Shown here in pieces: positions 8,685 to 16,518 of a stretch of 64,000 bases of DNA (position 1 is its first letter; each line of letters opens with the position of its first letter). A program made the translations under genes and the position numbers. The stretch spans positions 12,311-76,310 of the forward strand of contig NZ_JXXK01000019.1 of NCBI RefSeq assembly GCF_000949455.1, written 5' to 3'. This stretch comes from Ruthenibacterium lactatiformans (lineage in GTDB: Bacteria > Bacillota > Clostridia > Oscillospirales > Ruminococcaceae). The notes under the pieces were generated by a model. The model was not told the origin of the DNA. It searched no databases and saw only the letters and a list, made by a program, of their open reading frames with translations.

Positions 8685-8752
8685 AGTATAACAGATATGG
8701 ATTTACGGCTCAAGGGCAGGACCGTGCCAATGTAGGGGCAATCCTGTGCCAA
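8685..8752 (-). promoter_or_regulatory. Promoter P1 with upstream repeats (pilus operon)
   Basis: On the minus strand TTGAGC (8713-8708), a 17-base spacer and TATACT (8690-8685) form a good sigma-A-type promoter directed at the pilus operon. Positions 8698-8722 are identical over 25 bases to 30542-30566, which holds the second such promoter. Further upstream, two copies of ATTGGCAC spaced about 21 bases apart overlap the end of the RloB gene and look like activator sites. The identical arrangement at both loci implies a shared regulator. Confidence 0.65.
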
Positions 8753-8753
8753 T

Positions 8754-9401
8754 TCACAGCAGCGATTCTACCAGTTGATAAATGTCGGTGAATGGATTGA
8801 CAGCTATTCCAAATGGCTTATTGTTTCCATTTTGAAGATGATATTGCTCTACACGCTTGGCGTTCTGGAGCGCATCGGCTGTACGCTCAGACAGCTGTGG
8901 ATACACATCGCCGGTTTTCTCATAATCCGGGAGGTAAGCGATCAAGGCATTCTTCACTGCGGGATAGTCTTTGAAAAATTTTGTGGTGTACTGAAAGTGA
9001 AGCAGATACCAAAATTCAAAACAAGGATTAGAGAGGGCGATATGAATGCCCTTCGCATCGGCCATTTTCAGTGCTTTGGAGAGCAATTTATCTTTGGCAG
9101 CGATAGGATCAGGGATATTATAGTTCACATCACCGTCTGCAACGACCCATACAGCATCGCCATTGGATGCAGAAAGCTGGTTTTTGCTTTGGTATTCCAC
9201 GGCTTTCCGAATCAGGGCGAGGTAATCGGTTTCGCCCCCTTTGGCGTGGCTGCCGACCACACGAATATCAATGTTGGTCTGGCGGCTGCGATAATGCTCA
9301 AAATACTTTGGTTCGGTTTGAGAGCCCTCCGTCACAATCAGGATGACAGGTTTTAATTTCCTGCGCCGTTGTCCACGTTTTTCGATCTGTCCTCGTGCCA
9401 T
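8754..9401 (-). CDS. RloB/AbiLii-like TOPRIM nuclease-type defence protein
   Basis: A 215-residue protein of the RloB family, the partner of an AAA ATPase in AbiL-type phage defence. Typical family features are visible: ILIVTEGSQTEPKYFEHY near the N-terminus (the TOPRIM glutamate), VWVVADGDVN (acidic DxD-like position) and SNPCFEFWYLLHF. It is probably a TOPRIM nuclease or translation-blocking effector released upon infection; the exact target is not known. The ATG at 9401 has a GGGAGG site 8 bases upstream. It follows the ATPase gene by 1 base, so both are made from one transcript. Confidence 0.85.
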   Translation of the reverse strand: MARGQIEKRGQRRRKLKPVILIVTEGSQTEPKYFEHYRSRQTNIDIRVVGSHAKGGETDYLALIRKAVEYQSKNQLSASNGDAVWVVADGDVNYNIPDPIAAKDKLLSKALKMADAKGIHIALSNPCFEFWYLLHFQYTTKFFKDYPAVKNALIAYLPDYEKTGDVYPQLSERTADALQNAKRVEQYHLQNGNNKPFGIAVNPFTDIYQLVESLL

Positions 9402-9402
9402 T

Positions 9403-10599
9403 TTATAGCCCTCCCTTGATAAAAGGAATTGCACCAAAACGGCCGATCAAATATCCCTTTTCTACTTTGGTATCCTTGCGAATGGAAAAATCGTAAAGGG
9501 AGAACAAATCCGTGGCTGCTGTCTGATCATCTTTTTCTGTAAACCAAATCTGATCCCTTCTCAAAAAATCCAAATCAAGAAGATTGGTGCTGTGTGATGT
9601 GAAGATCAACTGAGCACCTTTTGGATTAAATTCTGTGCTGTCGAAAAGAGATACCAGATGCTTGGTCAGAAGAGGATGGAGGTGTGCGTCCATTTCATCA
9701 GCCACAAGAAGCGTTCCCTGGTCTAAAGCCTTTTTCACAACACCAATCAGTTTGAAATAACTGTTGGTGCCGTCAGATTCCTCTGCCATATTCAAAGCAT
9801 AGGAGCAGGCGTTTCCGTTGGTATCCTGTACCGTGTGAATGGCATCAATATTTGCCAAAATGTCACCGCGTTGAGAGGGAGCAATGTCTGAATCACGCAT
9901 TTGGAGCGCCTGTATCCCCAGATCCGCAACACGCAGCATAGATGCGATCACACGCCGGTAGTCATCGTCTTTCAGCTGCTCTGCTTCGATTCCATAGGCA
10001 TCCGCAACGGAATTCTTCGTGATGATCTGACAGGAAGCAAACCACTCCAGGACAGGGATCACTTTGGCGTAACTCCAGTTTGAGGCGACTGACAAGTAAA
10101 GCTTGTTTGCCGAAGTGCGCTCTTTGAGTGTGTTTTGCTCATCAATATCGACCGTAAAACGAAAATCCTTGATGTTTTTCCGCTCAAAAATAATCGCCTG
10201 TCTGCCGTTGGGATAGTAGTATAGGTATTCCTCTGTGACAGCCTTATCTGTTACAGAAAAGCCATACGCATATCGAACGCCTTCTGTAGTAAAGATGACC
10301 TCAAAGCTGCTGGGGCGAGCAGGCGTTTCCGAATCGAACTTAAACGGTGAACGCGCAATCGTTTTATGAAGCTGCTGGTTATGTGAGGTCAGCACATAGT
10401 TTACCATAAACCAGAATGCGTTCAAGACATTGGATTTCCCAGAAGCATTGGCCCCATAAATAACAGCGGATTTCAGATAGCTTTTGCTTCCATCTACGAT
10501 GAGATGCTCTGGATGCTCATTGTCCCTGCTGGACAGCAAGGATAAGACAACTTTATCTTTGATAGACAGATAGTTCTCTACACTAAATTGAATCAGCAT
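9403..10599 (-). CDS. RloA/AbiLi-like AAA ATPase
   Basis: A 398-residue SMC/OLD-like AAA ATPase that begins with the typical IQFSVENYLSIKDK segment, followed by Walker A GANASGKSN (residue ~52), a Walker B/signature region TLLVADEMDAHLHP near residue 300, and the switch QLIFTSHSTNLLD. It is the sensor/ATPase half of an abortive infection pair with the RloB-like gene downstream. The ATG at 10599 lies 6 bases after GGAGG. The gene pair interrupts the distance between the cargo and the pilus promoter. Relation to AriA of PARIS is likely at the fold level, but the effector here is RloB-type and not DUF4435. Confidence 0.85.
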   Translation of the reverse strand: MLIQFSVENYLSIKDKVVLSLLSSRDNEHPEHLIVDGSKSYLKSAVIYGANASGKSNVLNAFWFMVNYVLTSHNQQLHKTIARSPFKFDSETPARPSSFEVIFTTEGVRYAYGFSVTDKAVTEEYLYYYPNGRQAIIFERKNIKDFRFTVDIDEQNTLKERTSANKLYLSVASNWSYAKVIPVLEWFASCQIITKNSVADAYGIEAEQLKDDDYRRVIASMLRVADLGIQALQMRDSDIAPSQRGDILANIDAIHTVQDTNGNACSYALNMAEESDGTNSYFKLIGVVKKALDQGTLLVADEMDAHLHPLLTKHLVSLFDSTEFNPKGAQLIFTSHSTNLLDLDFLRRDQIWFTEKDDQTAATDLFSLYDFSIRKDTKVEKGYLIGRFGAIPFIKGGL

Positions 10600-10605
10600 A
10601 AACAA

Positions 10606-10920
10606 CCTCCTAATTCAGCGTTTTTATATATTATACCCCGTATTTTGTGAAAAATCAACGCAAACAAAAAATAAAATCAAAGACAGAGGGGGTTGAAATG
10701 GCATTTATGCGTCGAGCTTAGATCTGATGGGTATGTTGAATCAGAGTGGCTGACGATTCCCGTTTCTTTGACAATGACACATTATTTTGATTCAAGTGAT
10801 ATGTCCTCGTCGGAACAATAGAAATGTTCTTGGATTTACTCTAAAAGTGTAATTTCCCCACTTGTTGGAAGCCCATGCCGCATGATACAATAGCAAAGAT
10901 AATGACTGGAGGTTCGCATA
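10606..10920 (+). promoter_or_regulatory. Divergent intergenic region with sigma-gene promoter
   Basis: A 315-base AT-rich stretch between the defence pair and the sigma factor gene. Toward the right, TTGTTG (10862-10867), an 18-base spacer and TACAAT (10886-10891) make a plausible promoter for the sigma gene, whose start has a TGGAGG site. A promoter for the ATPase gene must lie at the left end (AT-rich 10615-10660), but I see no clear boxes. No open reading frame of note. Confidence 0.4.
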
Positions 10921-11439
10921 ATGTTGATTTATTTGCAGATGCTTGAAACTCCAGAAGAGAAGTCACTGTTTGAACAGATCTATCTGGAGTACCGTGGCCT
11001 GATGTATCATGTGGCCTACGAAATTTTACATAACGAGCAGGATGCAGAGGACGCTGTGCATCAGGCTTTCGTAAAAATAGCAGAAAACATTAAAAAAATT
11101 GATGATCCGGTGTGTCCAAAAACGCATAGCTATGTCGTTACAATAGTTGAACACCAAGCAATAGATCAGTACAGAAGATTGCAAAAGCACCCCTCTGTTG
11201 AACTGATCGAGGAAATTCAAGGCACAAATGCTCATTATGAAGGGGACAACGATTTGACAAAATGTATCTTGAAATTGCCCGCCAGGTATCGTGAAATGAT
11301 TTTGCTGCGCTATCATCATGGGTACACTGTCAGGGAAATTGCACAGATGCAGGGACTGTCGTTGTCGGCTGCAATTAAACTGGATCAACGAGCCAAAAAC
11401 AAATTGAAAAAACTATGTGAGGAGGCGGGAATCCTGTGA
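10921..11439 (+). CDS. Sigma-70 family (ECF-like) RNA polymerase sigma factor
   Basis: A 172-residue sigma factor with a region 2 (EYRGLMYHVAYEILHNEQDAEDAVHQAF, residues ~24-52 by position) and a region 4 helix-turn-helix (LPARYREMILLRYHHGYTVREIAQ, ending near residue 150). It would direct transcription of a small regulon, probably including its own operon. It overlaps the next gene by 4 bases (GTGA at 11436-11439), the usual sigma/anti-sigma coupling. Base composition is lower in GC than the conjugation genes, which fits imported cargo. Confidence 0.85.
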   Translation: MLIYLQMLETPEEKSLFEQIYLEYRGLMYHVAYEILHNEQDAEDAVHQAFVKIAENIKKIDDPVCPKTHSYVVTIVEHQAIDQYRRLQKHPSVELIEEIQGTNAHYEGDNDLTKCILKLPARYREMILLRYHHGYTVREIAQMQGLSLSAAIKLDQRAKNKLKKLCEEAGIL

Positions 11440-12125
11440 TAAGCGAGGAAATGCTGAAAAAGGCGGCGGCTGAAGCGGATCAGGCAATTCGGGATTCGCT
11501 CCCCGCTCCAGCAGAATGTGAGCATGAGTTTTCCCCATCGTTTCAAAAAAAGATGCGCCGCACCTTTCGCAAAGCAAAACACCCTGTAATCTATAAACTG
11601 CCCAAATATGCAGCCTGCTTTGTGCTTACGGTAGCTCTCGCCAGCGGCACATGGCTGACAGTGGATGCAGAAGCGAGAGCTGCTTTTTTCGCATGGGTGC
11701 GAGAGCAGTACGCGGCATTTGTTGAGTACAGATTTATTGGCGAAGCGCCGCAAGAAAACACTATTGTAGAGTATGAGCTAACATGGCTGCCTGAAGGTTT
11801 TTCTTTCCAAAAAGAACAGGACCTTAGTAATAGCACATATCTCACTTATGCTAATGATTCTGGGCAGCGCATACTTTTTTCCTATTTGGAAGGAAATGAT
11901 GCCACAAGTTTGTTTATGGCGGCGGACTACACAGAGGTACAATCAGTTCAAATTGGAAACATAAACGCAGACTTTTATCAAGCCAGCCAGGAAACATCTC
12001 CTAATGGGTTGGTTTGGGTATCAGAGGAAGAAAATATGTGCTTTTGCATTACGGCATCTTTGCCTAAAGACACAATAATAAAAGTGGCCGAAGGCATCCA
12101 AAAAAATAATCAAAAAAATTTCTAA
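11436..12125 (+). CDS. DUF4367-type membrane protein, probable anti-sigma factor
   Basis: A 229-residue protein starting at GTG 11436, coupled to the sigma gene. Residues 1-55 are a charged cytoplasmic part, residues ~60-78 form a single transmembrane helix, and the rest is extracytoplasmic and resembles DUF4367 (segments YELTWLPEGF and LVWVSEEENMCFCITASLP). The arrangement suggests that it holds the sigma factor at the membrane and reads an outside signal. No zinc-binding HxxxCxxC motif of classical anti-sigma proteins is seen, so the anti-sigma role rests on context. Confidence 0.7.
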   Translation: MISEEMLKKAAAEADQAIRDSLPAPAECEHEFSPSFQKKMRRTFRKAKHPVIYKLPKYAACFVLTVALASGTWLTVDAEARAAFFAWVREQYAAFVEYRFIGEAPQENTIVEYELTWLPEGFSFQKEQDLSNSTYLTYANDSGQRILFSYLEGNDATSLFMAADYTEVQSVQIGNINADFYQASQETSPNGLVWVSEEENMCFCITASLPKDTIIKVAEGIQKNNQKNF

Positions 12126-12140
12126 GCAGCTGTCCAAAAT

Positions 12141-12185
12141 GACCTCCTTCATTCGTTTACAGGGTATAAACGAATGAAGGAGGTC
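12141..12185 (+). promoter_or_regulatory. Perfect hairpin that sequesters a ribosome binding site
   Basis: A perfect 19-bp inverted repeat (left arm 12141-12159, loop of 7 bases, right arm 12167-12185). The right arm contains AAGGAGGTC, the ribosome binding site for the GTG at 12192. In RNA the site would be fully paired. It has no T-run after it, so it is not an ordinary terminator. A decayed copy with the same surroundings is at 14947-14990. Confidence 0.6.
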
Positions 12186-12191
12186 ATCTCT

Positions 12192-12545
12192 GTGAAAAAA
12201 CGAATTCTTCCAATCCTAGTTGTCTTTCTCATGATATTTTCCTCCACTGCCTATGCTGCTTCACCACGAGTAGCACCGATTGTCCCCGGAATTTCTTTTA
12301 GCGGAACAACCGCCACCTGTACGGTATATATTTACGCAGAGCAAATGACTGATGACATTGATGCGGTAATAAAATTGTGGCAAGGAAGTCGGTGTATCAA
12401 AACTTGGGAGGAATCTTCTGTTGGGGATCTTGCCTTCAGTGGCACAGCAACGGTATCAAGAGGACAAACCTATCAATTAACAGTTGATGTTACTCTTGCG
12501 GGCGAGACGCTACCACGCTTTTCTATTGAAAAAACATACAAATAA
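12192..12545 (+). CDS. Small secreted protein
   Basis: A 117-residue protein with a signal peptide (KKRILPILVVFLMIFSSTAYA) and a mature part of about 95 residues that looks like a single beta-sandwich domain; it has a Cys pair (TCTVYIY and SRCIKTW) that could form a disulphide. The GTG at 12192 is chosen because GGAGG lies 8 bases upstream; the in-frame ATG at 12174 sits inside the hairpin arm. Function is unknown. Its start is masked by the perfect hairpin just upstream, so translation is likely conditional. Confidence 0.65.
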   Translation: MKKRILPILVVFLMIFSSTAYAASPRVAPIVPGISFSGTTATCTVYIYAEQMTDDIDAVIKLWQGSRCIKTWEESSVGDLAFSGTATVSRGQTYQLTVDVTLAGETLPRFSIEKTYK

Positions 12546-12752
12546 GCAAATTGGGCCCTAGGCTTTGATGACAAAGCAACGGTGACAAACGGAGTGGAGG
12601 TGAACTTGAAATGGTTTAATTCAATATGGGCAAAGTCTATACAATACTATGGGCTTGGCCCACAAACTAAAAAGCAAGGTGAAAATAGGATGCTCGGTAG
12701 GTTTAAGAAAAATTATTATTCCCGAAATCAGATGTAGGAAAGGAGTTCCATT
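12546..12752. other. Intergenic stretch
   Basis: About 207 bases with no convincing gene. TACAAT occurs near 12641 and could be a -10 box, but no matching -35 is evident at 16-18 bases. A GGAAAGGAG ribosome binding site for the next gene closes the region. Confidence 0.3.
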
Positions 12753-13715
12753 ATGAAAAAGATGCTGTCTGCGATTCTCTCACTTGCTATGGTTTTTACC
12801 ATGTGCACTACCGCTTTTGCCGCCGAAGAACAAGCAGCTGACGGCACTTTCGATGGGTACCAAGAAATCGTCCAAAGTTCTTTCTCCCAGAGATCCGCTA
12901 CGCCTGCTACACTTAGCAACTCTAACGATAAAGTGATTATCCACAACAACGGCAACTTGATGATCTCTGACTATTTCGCTGAGGGCAAGAACGACGGGAA
13001 TAGTCTGGTTGCCGTAACCTACATTCCTGTGGATGGAAAGATCATCGAAACTGCTCATTTTACCTCTGGGGGTTCCATGAGTGAAGCCCAGTTGTCAGAT
13101 ATAGTTGCTGACTATGAAAGCGAACTTTCCCTTTCTGAGCTTCCGTCAGTTTCCCCAATGTCCACAATCAAGCATTATCAATGGACCTTTCCTGCAAACG
13201 GAAAGACCATGGCATCCCTCACCACAGCTGTGACCTGCGACAGAAAATCGAGTAATTCGACGGTTGACGGCGTGGCATGTTCCGTTTGGGATGTTACGAC
13301 TTTCTCCCAGCTGGAAAAAGTGGACGCTATGCGTTTGAATAATCAGTACACCAGACTGAGCGTTGACCAGCCTAATGAGCATCTTATTGCTTACGGCCCA
13401 TCCGAGTCCACTTCTGGCGGGGATATTACAGTTGGTCTTGATGGAGCTGGTGTGCCGAGCTTTTCTTACACATTTAACATCGACGGATTTAGCGTTGAGA
13501 ACCTAAGTAGCATGAGCGGCGAATATGGTCGCTGGGCTTTCATCGACAATTTCGGCAACGAACCCGAATTTACTACCAAGCCGGGTATCCGTGCCACTAA
13601 TAGCCATGGGGATTTTGTTGTCGAACTGAGCCATACTGTGGATGCAACCGTCAATGTTGCCCAGAGCATTAACCAGTCTACTGGTGTTATTCAGATCTGG
13701 GTGAACGACCGATAA
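12753..13715 (+). CDS. Secreted protein of unknown function
   Basis: A 320-residue exported protein. The signal peptide (KKMLSAILSLAMVFTMCTTAFA) ends near residue 23; the mature part is soluble, rich in Ser/Thr/Asn, and has no transmembrane segment, LPxTG motif or recognisable catalytic motif. The C-terminal third shows alternating hydrophobic residues that fit a beta-sandwich. It is the last plus-strand gene of the sigma-linked cargo and ends in a strong terminator. I do not recognise the family. Confidence 0.65.
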   Translation: MKKMLSAILSLAMVFTMCTTAFAAEEQAADGTFDGYQEIVQSSFSQRSATPATLSNSNDKVIIHNNGNLMISDYFAEGKNDGNSLVAVTYIPVDGKIIETAHFTSGGSMSEAQLSDIVADYESELSLSELPSVSPMSTIKHYQWTFPANGKTMASLTTAVTCDRKSSNSTVDGVACSVWDVTTFSQLEKVDAMRLNNQYTRLSVDQPNEHLIAYGPSESTSGGDITVGLDGAGVPSFSYTFNIDGFSVENLSSMSGEYGRWAFIDNFGNEPEFTTKPGIRATNSHGDFVVELSHTVDATVNVAQSINQSTGVIQIWVNDR

Positions 13716-13720
13716 AGCTA

Positions 13721-13759
13721 AAAAAGGGGCTGTTGCAAAGGGGCAACAGCCCCTTTTTT
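13721..13759. terminator. Bidirectional intrinsic terminator
   Basis: A-run, stem GGGGCTGTTGC / GCAACAGCCCC, short loop, then TTTTTT. It serves the plus-strand secreted protein gene and the converging minus-strand gene, whose TAA stop (13758-13760) lies in the T-run. Confidence 0.9.
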
Positions 13760-14279
13760 AGCGATATTGTTCTCCACTTTGGGCTACAAATACCACTGAC
13801 ACTTCATATTGCTTATCTGGCGCCTGCATATACAAAATCTCATTGTTTTCTATGTCAAGTTTGTATTCCTCGATCCCATCAGATGTAGAGTAAGTGACCT
13901 GAGCAAAATCTAAATTTCCCTTATTTATCCAAAACAAATTATAATTCACACCATGAATGGAAACCGTTGAAATAAGACTTTCGCTCCCGTCCTTATTTGC
14001 ATTACTTTGAAACTTGTATTCACCACTGCCTATCGGCTCAAAAACAGCCATTCCATACATGCCGTTTGCACCAGTGTATCCACTAATAATATAATCATCG
14101 ATTTTAATTTCAGTATCAATATTCACATCTCTTAAATTAACCAGTTCATTAAGATACTGCTGCCTTAGTTCAATAGTAGCGCAGTTTTTGTTTTCACTAC
14201 AAACCACGGAAATAGCCCAAATCAATACAAAGACCAAAATACTCACAATAGCCAATTTCAAAAAGATTTTTTTCGTCAT
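13758..14279 (-). CDS. Single-pass membrane or exported protein
   Basis: A 173-residue protein with an N-terminal hydrophobic segment (KLAIVSILVFVLIWAISVVC, residues ~8-27) whose trailing Cys could be a lipid-anchored residue, although the lipobox is not standard. The remainder is a soluble extracytoplasmic domain. Low GC and converging orientation mark it as cargo. Function is not recognised. Confidence 0.6.
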   Translation of the reverse strand: MTKKIFLKLAIVSILVFVLIWAISVVCSENKNCATIELRQQYLNELVNLRDVNIDTEIKIDDYIISGYTGANGMYGMAVFEPIGSGEYKFQSNANKDGSESLISTVSIHGVNYNLFWINKGNLDFAQVTYSTSDGIEEYKLDIENNEILYMQAPDKQYEVSVVFVAQSGEQYR

Positions 14280-14702
14280 AGAAAAATCCCCCTCTTTTCC
14301 TTGAACTAAAGCAGCTTCTTAATACTTCAGTAATCCAAGCAGGTACCAGCCCTCGTCATATTCAATCCGGATTATAGCAAAGCGGTGCGATTGTTTTTCA
14401 TTTCATACGTTTTATTACTACGTTCTCCTAAAAGGGTTTCACCTGCTCTTGGGCTGTCCCTGATCCACCAACTGCGGTAGCTGCGTCCACTTCAGCTCTA
14501 CCAGATTAACGGAAACGCTATCTACGATAGGTCAGGATGACTATATTCCCTTAAACTTATCCCCTATACTTAATAACGAAGTATATTTCAAGATTTGGAC
14601 ACTACAAAAATTTTTTACCAGATAATCCTTGAGTATGACTCTGACGGATGTGTAGTTAGCTTGAAGCGCAATGAACTAAGTAAATAGATGAGCGGACCTA
14701 AA

Positions 14703-14817
14703 ATAACAAAGCCCCCGCTCCAGTAAGGCATAGGTAAGTGCCGCTGGAGCGGGGGCTTTACGTTATACTATCACAGGTTCTGCCGGACAATCCGCGTGAT
14801 GATGCCCAAGGCGATGC
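14703..14817 (-). repeat. Partial duplicate of S1-domain gene 3' end plus terminator
   Basis: The segment matches 16453-16566: both carry an inverted repeat with CCCCGCTCCAG / CTGGAGCGGGG, then TTATACTATCACAG and the last ~15 codons of the S1-domain protein. Over 14771-14817 only a few bases differ from 16519-16565. The hairpin arms differ more in the loop. The copy is a direct repeat that brackets the cargo at 14.8-16.45 kb. Confidence 0.8.
14709..14759. terminator. Terminator within the duplicated segment
   Basis: Long stem AAAGCCCCCGCTCCAG / CTGGAGCGGGGGCTTT with a loop of about 19 bases. It is the counterpart of the terminator at 16453-16507. Confidence 0.75.
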
Positions 14818-14897
14818 TGTAAAAATATCTAATAAGAAATAGCCCCCCGCTGTTGGCAAGGTGGTAGCCCCCCCAGGTGTGGGATCAAGCGTGTTAT

Positions 14898-15011
14898 AGG
14901 CATCCGCAAAAATAATTCAAAAGATTTTCAGGTAACTGTCCAAAATGACCATTTTCATTCGTTTAAAAGATATAAGCAAATGAAGGAAACCACTTGTTAA
15001 AATACAAGTCT
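14898..15011 (+). pseudogene. Relic of anti-sigma gene tail, hairpin and secreted gene start
   Basis: The sequence aligns with 12091-12204: the codons for the final residues of the DUF4367-type protein, the stop region, CTGTCCAAAATGACC, the inverted repeat around CATTCGTTTA, and the following start. In the relic the hairpin arms no longer pair fully, the GGAGG is changed to GGAAA and the GTG start to GTT. It shows that a second copy of this cargo module once existed here. Confidence 0.65.
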
Positions 15012-15181
15012 TCAATGACCTTCTGTGATTTAGTATGCTTGAATTACGGATTTTACAAGAAAGAGGTGATTCCGATGGGCCAGGAAATTGAGCAGTAGTT
15101 TTCTCACCTATTTCCGTCTAAGGGAGATGGTTCCAATGGTTTATTACATAGTCTAAGAAAGGTGAAAGGAGGCAAGATTGA

Positions 15182-15475
15182 ATGAATAAAAATTTCTTTT
15201 CTAAATGGATAACTCTGTCAATAAATACAATCGTTTTTTTAGTTGTTCAATACATTCTTGGGTGTGCTATTTTTTCCTTTCAGCATCACCCAATATTCAT
15301 TCTATTCTTTGCCAGTGAAATGTATATTTTCACAAAATATCTAAATTTTTTGACTAATACACTATCCTCAAAGCCACTTGCCTATACAATTTTTGTCGTT
15401 ACACTCTTTCTTTTACTGTGCCTATTCCTTTTCATTGGAATACTCCCTATATCTACTCATTTTCAAAAAGTATGA
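15182..15475 (+). CDS. Small hydrophobic membrane protein
   Basis: A 97-residue protein with three predicted transmembrane helices (residues ~12-30, ~36-52 and ~67-90) and few charged residues. A GAAAGGAGG site precedes the ATG. It lies 15 bases upstream of the next secreted protein gene, so the two are likely co-transcribed. Possible roles include immunity or transport for the adjacent exported protein; this is speculation from context only. Confidence 0.5.
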   Translation: MNKNFFSKWITLSINTIVFLVVQYILGCAIFSFQHHPIFILFFASEMYIFTKYLNFLTNTLSSKPLAYTIFVVTLFLLLCLFLFIGILPISTHFQKV

Positions 15476-15490
15476 AGGAGGCTACATACC

Positions 15491-16297
15491 ATGAAGAAAA
15501 CCAGCAAACTCATATCAGCCTTTATGGCTGCTATCCTATGCTTCAATCTTATGCCCTTTAGTGCCTTTGCAGCCGAATCACCTGCTACCGAAATTTCTTT
15601 TTCTGCTGCCGATCTGGAAACCTATAATCAAGAATTGGCAGACCTCGGTCTGAACAATGACGAAATTCAGCAGCTTCAAAATATTACCTCAAAAATTGCG
15701 AACGCAACTACCATGCGTGAAGTCGATGCCTTAATGAAAAGCTATCACGCCATTTTGGAAAGCACTCCTCTTGCTGCTGCGACAACCATCACAAGCTATT
15801 CCGGCGGCACTCTAACACTGGACTATACTGGCAGCCTAAGCCCGATTTCCAATGTAATCTTTACAAAAGTCATTTATATGGGAAATAAACAAGTAGAATT
15901 TTATCAAAAGGGTATGAACAGCCCTACTTTCGTTACCTTCCTTGTAGATGAACTGATTGGACAAGGTGTAAGCCTTATCACAAAATCGGTCGCTGCAAAA
16001 ATTGCAGCAGCTCTTTCTGTTCCTGAGTCCGCCGTGGCATTTCTCATTGGTACGTCTGTTGCCGCTACATTGTTTGTATTCCAAAACCTCGAAACTTGGG
16101 ATTTGAATGATGCTATTGAAAACAGTAGCAACGGAAAAGTTAAACTGGAATACTTCTACAGCACCAATATTGTTTTCCCATACTATCAAGAGTACCAAAA
16201 CTTTGAGCCGTGGGACAACAATAAGGTCGAAATTCCTGCTGACTACGATTACGATTGGCAATCCGGCGTCTACGATTGCGAATACCTCTCCCAGTAA
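15491..16297 (+). CDS. Secreted protein with central hydrophobic helices
   Basis: A 268-residue protein with a signal peptide (residues 1-28, ending SAFA). The mature N-terminal part is helical (LADLGLNNDEIQQLQNITSK). A region at residues ~150-200 has two Gly/Ala-rich hydrophobic stretches (VDELIGQGVSLITKSVAAKI and SAVAFLIGTSVAATLFVF), similar in feel to pore-forming or bacteriocin-like proteins, but no family is recognised. AAGGAGG precedes the ATG. It ends about 160 bases before a bidirectional terminator. Confidence 0.6.
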   Translation: MKKTSKLISAFMAAILCFNLMPFSAFAAESPATEISFSAADLETYNQELADLGLNNDEIQQLQNITSKIANATTMREVDALMKSYHAILESTPLAAATTITSYSGGTLTLDYTGSLSPISNVIFTKVIYMGNKQVEFYQKGMNSPTFVTFLVDELIGQGVSLITKSVAAKIAAALSVPESAVAFLIGTSVAATLFVFQNLETWDLNDAIENSSNGKVKLEYFYSTNIVFPYYQEYQNFEPWDNNKVEIPADYDYDWQSGVYDCEYLSQ

Positions 16298-16452
16298 TCC
16301 TACTCCAAAGGCAACAGCTGTTGACTTCCATAAAGCTAATATAGCTTTGGTAAACTGAATTTATCTATTTTACGAAATATTTTTAATGGCCTGTGCCACT
16401 ACAACTATATTTTGAATCTTGCGCAATGCTGCGGGCTATATGATTTCATTTT

Positions 16453-16507
16453 AAAACCCCGCTCCAGTAAGACACACAACCGAGTGCGATACTGGAGCGG
16501 GGGTTTT
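16453..16507. terminator. Bidirectional terminator at the end of the conjugation operon
   Basis: AAAACCCCGCTCCAGTA ... TACTGGAGCGGGG then GTTTTATATTATA. It ends the S1-domain gene on the minus strand and the cargo on the plus strand. A partial copy is at 14709-14759. Confidence 0.85.
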
Positions 16508-16518
16508 ATATTATACTA

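Larger units (their letters stand above)
14280..15181. other. Decayed cargo region without intact genes
   Basis: About 900 bases. On the minus strand at 14320-14403 there is a gene remnant (about 27 codons ending in DEGWYLLGLLKY before a stop). At 14703-14817 the 3' end of the S1-domain gene is duplicated with its terminator. At 14898-15011 the tail of the anti-sigma-like gene and its hairpin are duplicated in decayed form. From 15060 two very short frames with good ribosome binding sites (7 and 6 codons) are seen but no supported gene. Confidence 0.55.

Noticed and set aside
8754..10599. PARIS (AriAB) system
   Set aside because: The ATPase would fit, but the effector has RloB/AbiLii motifs and not the DUF4435 pattern expected for AriB.
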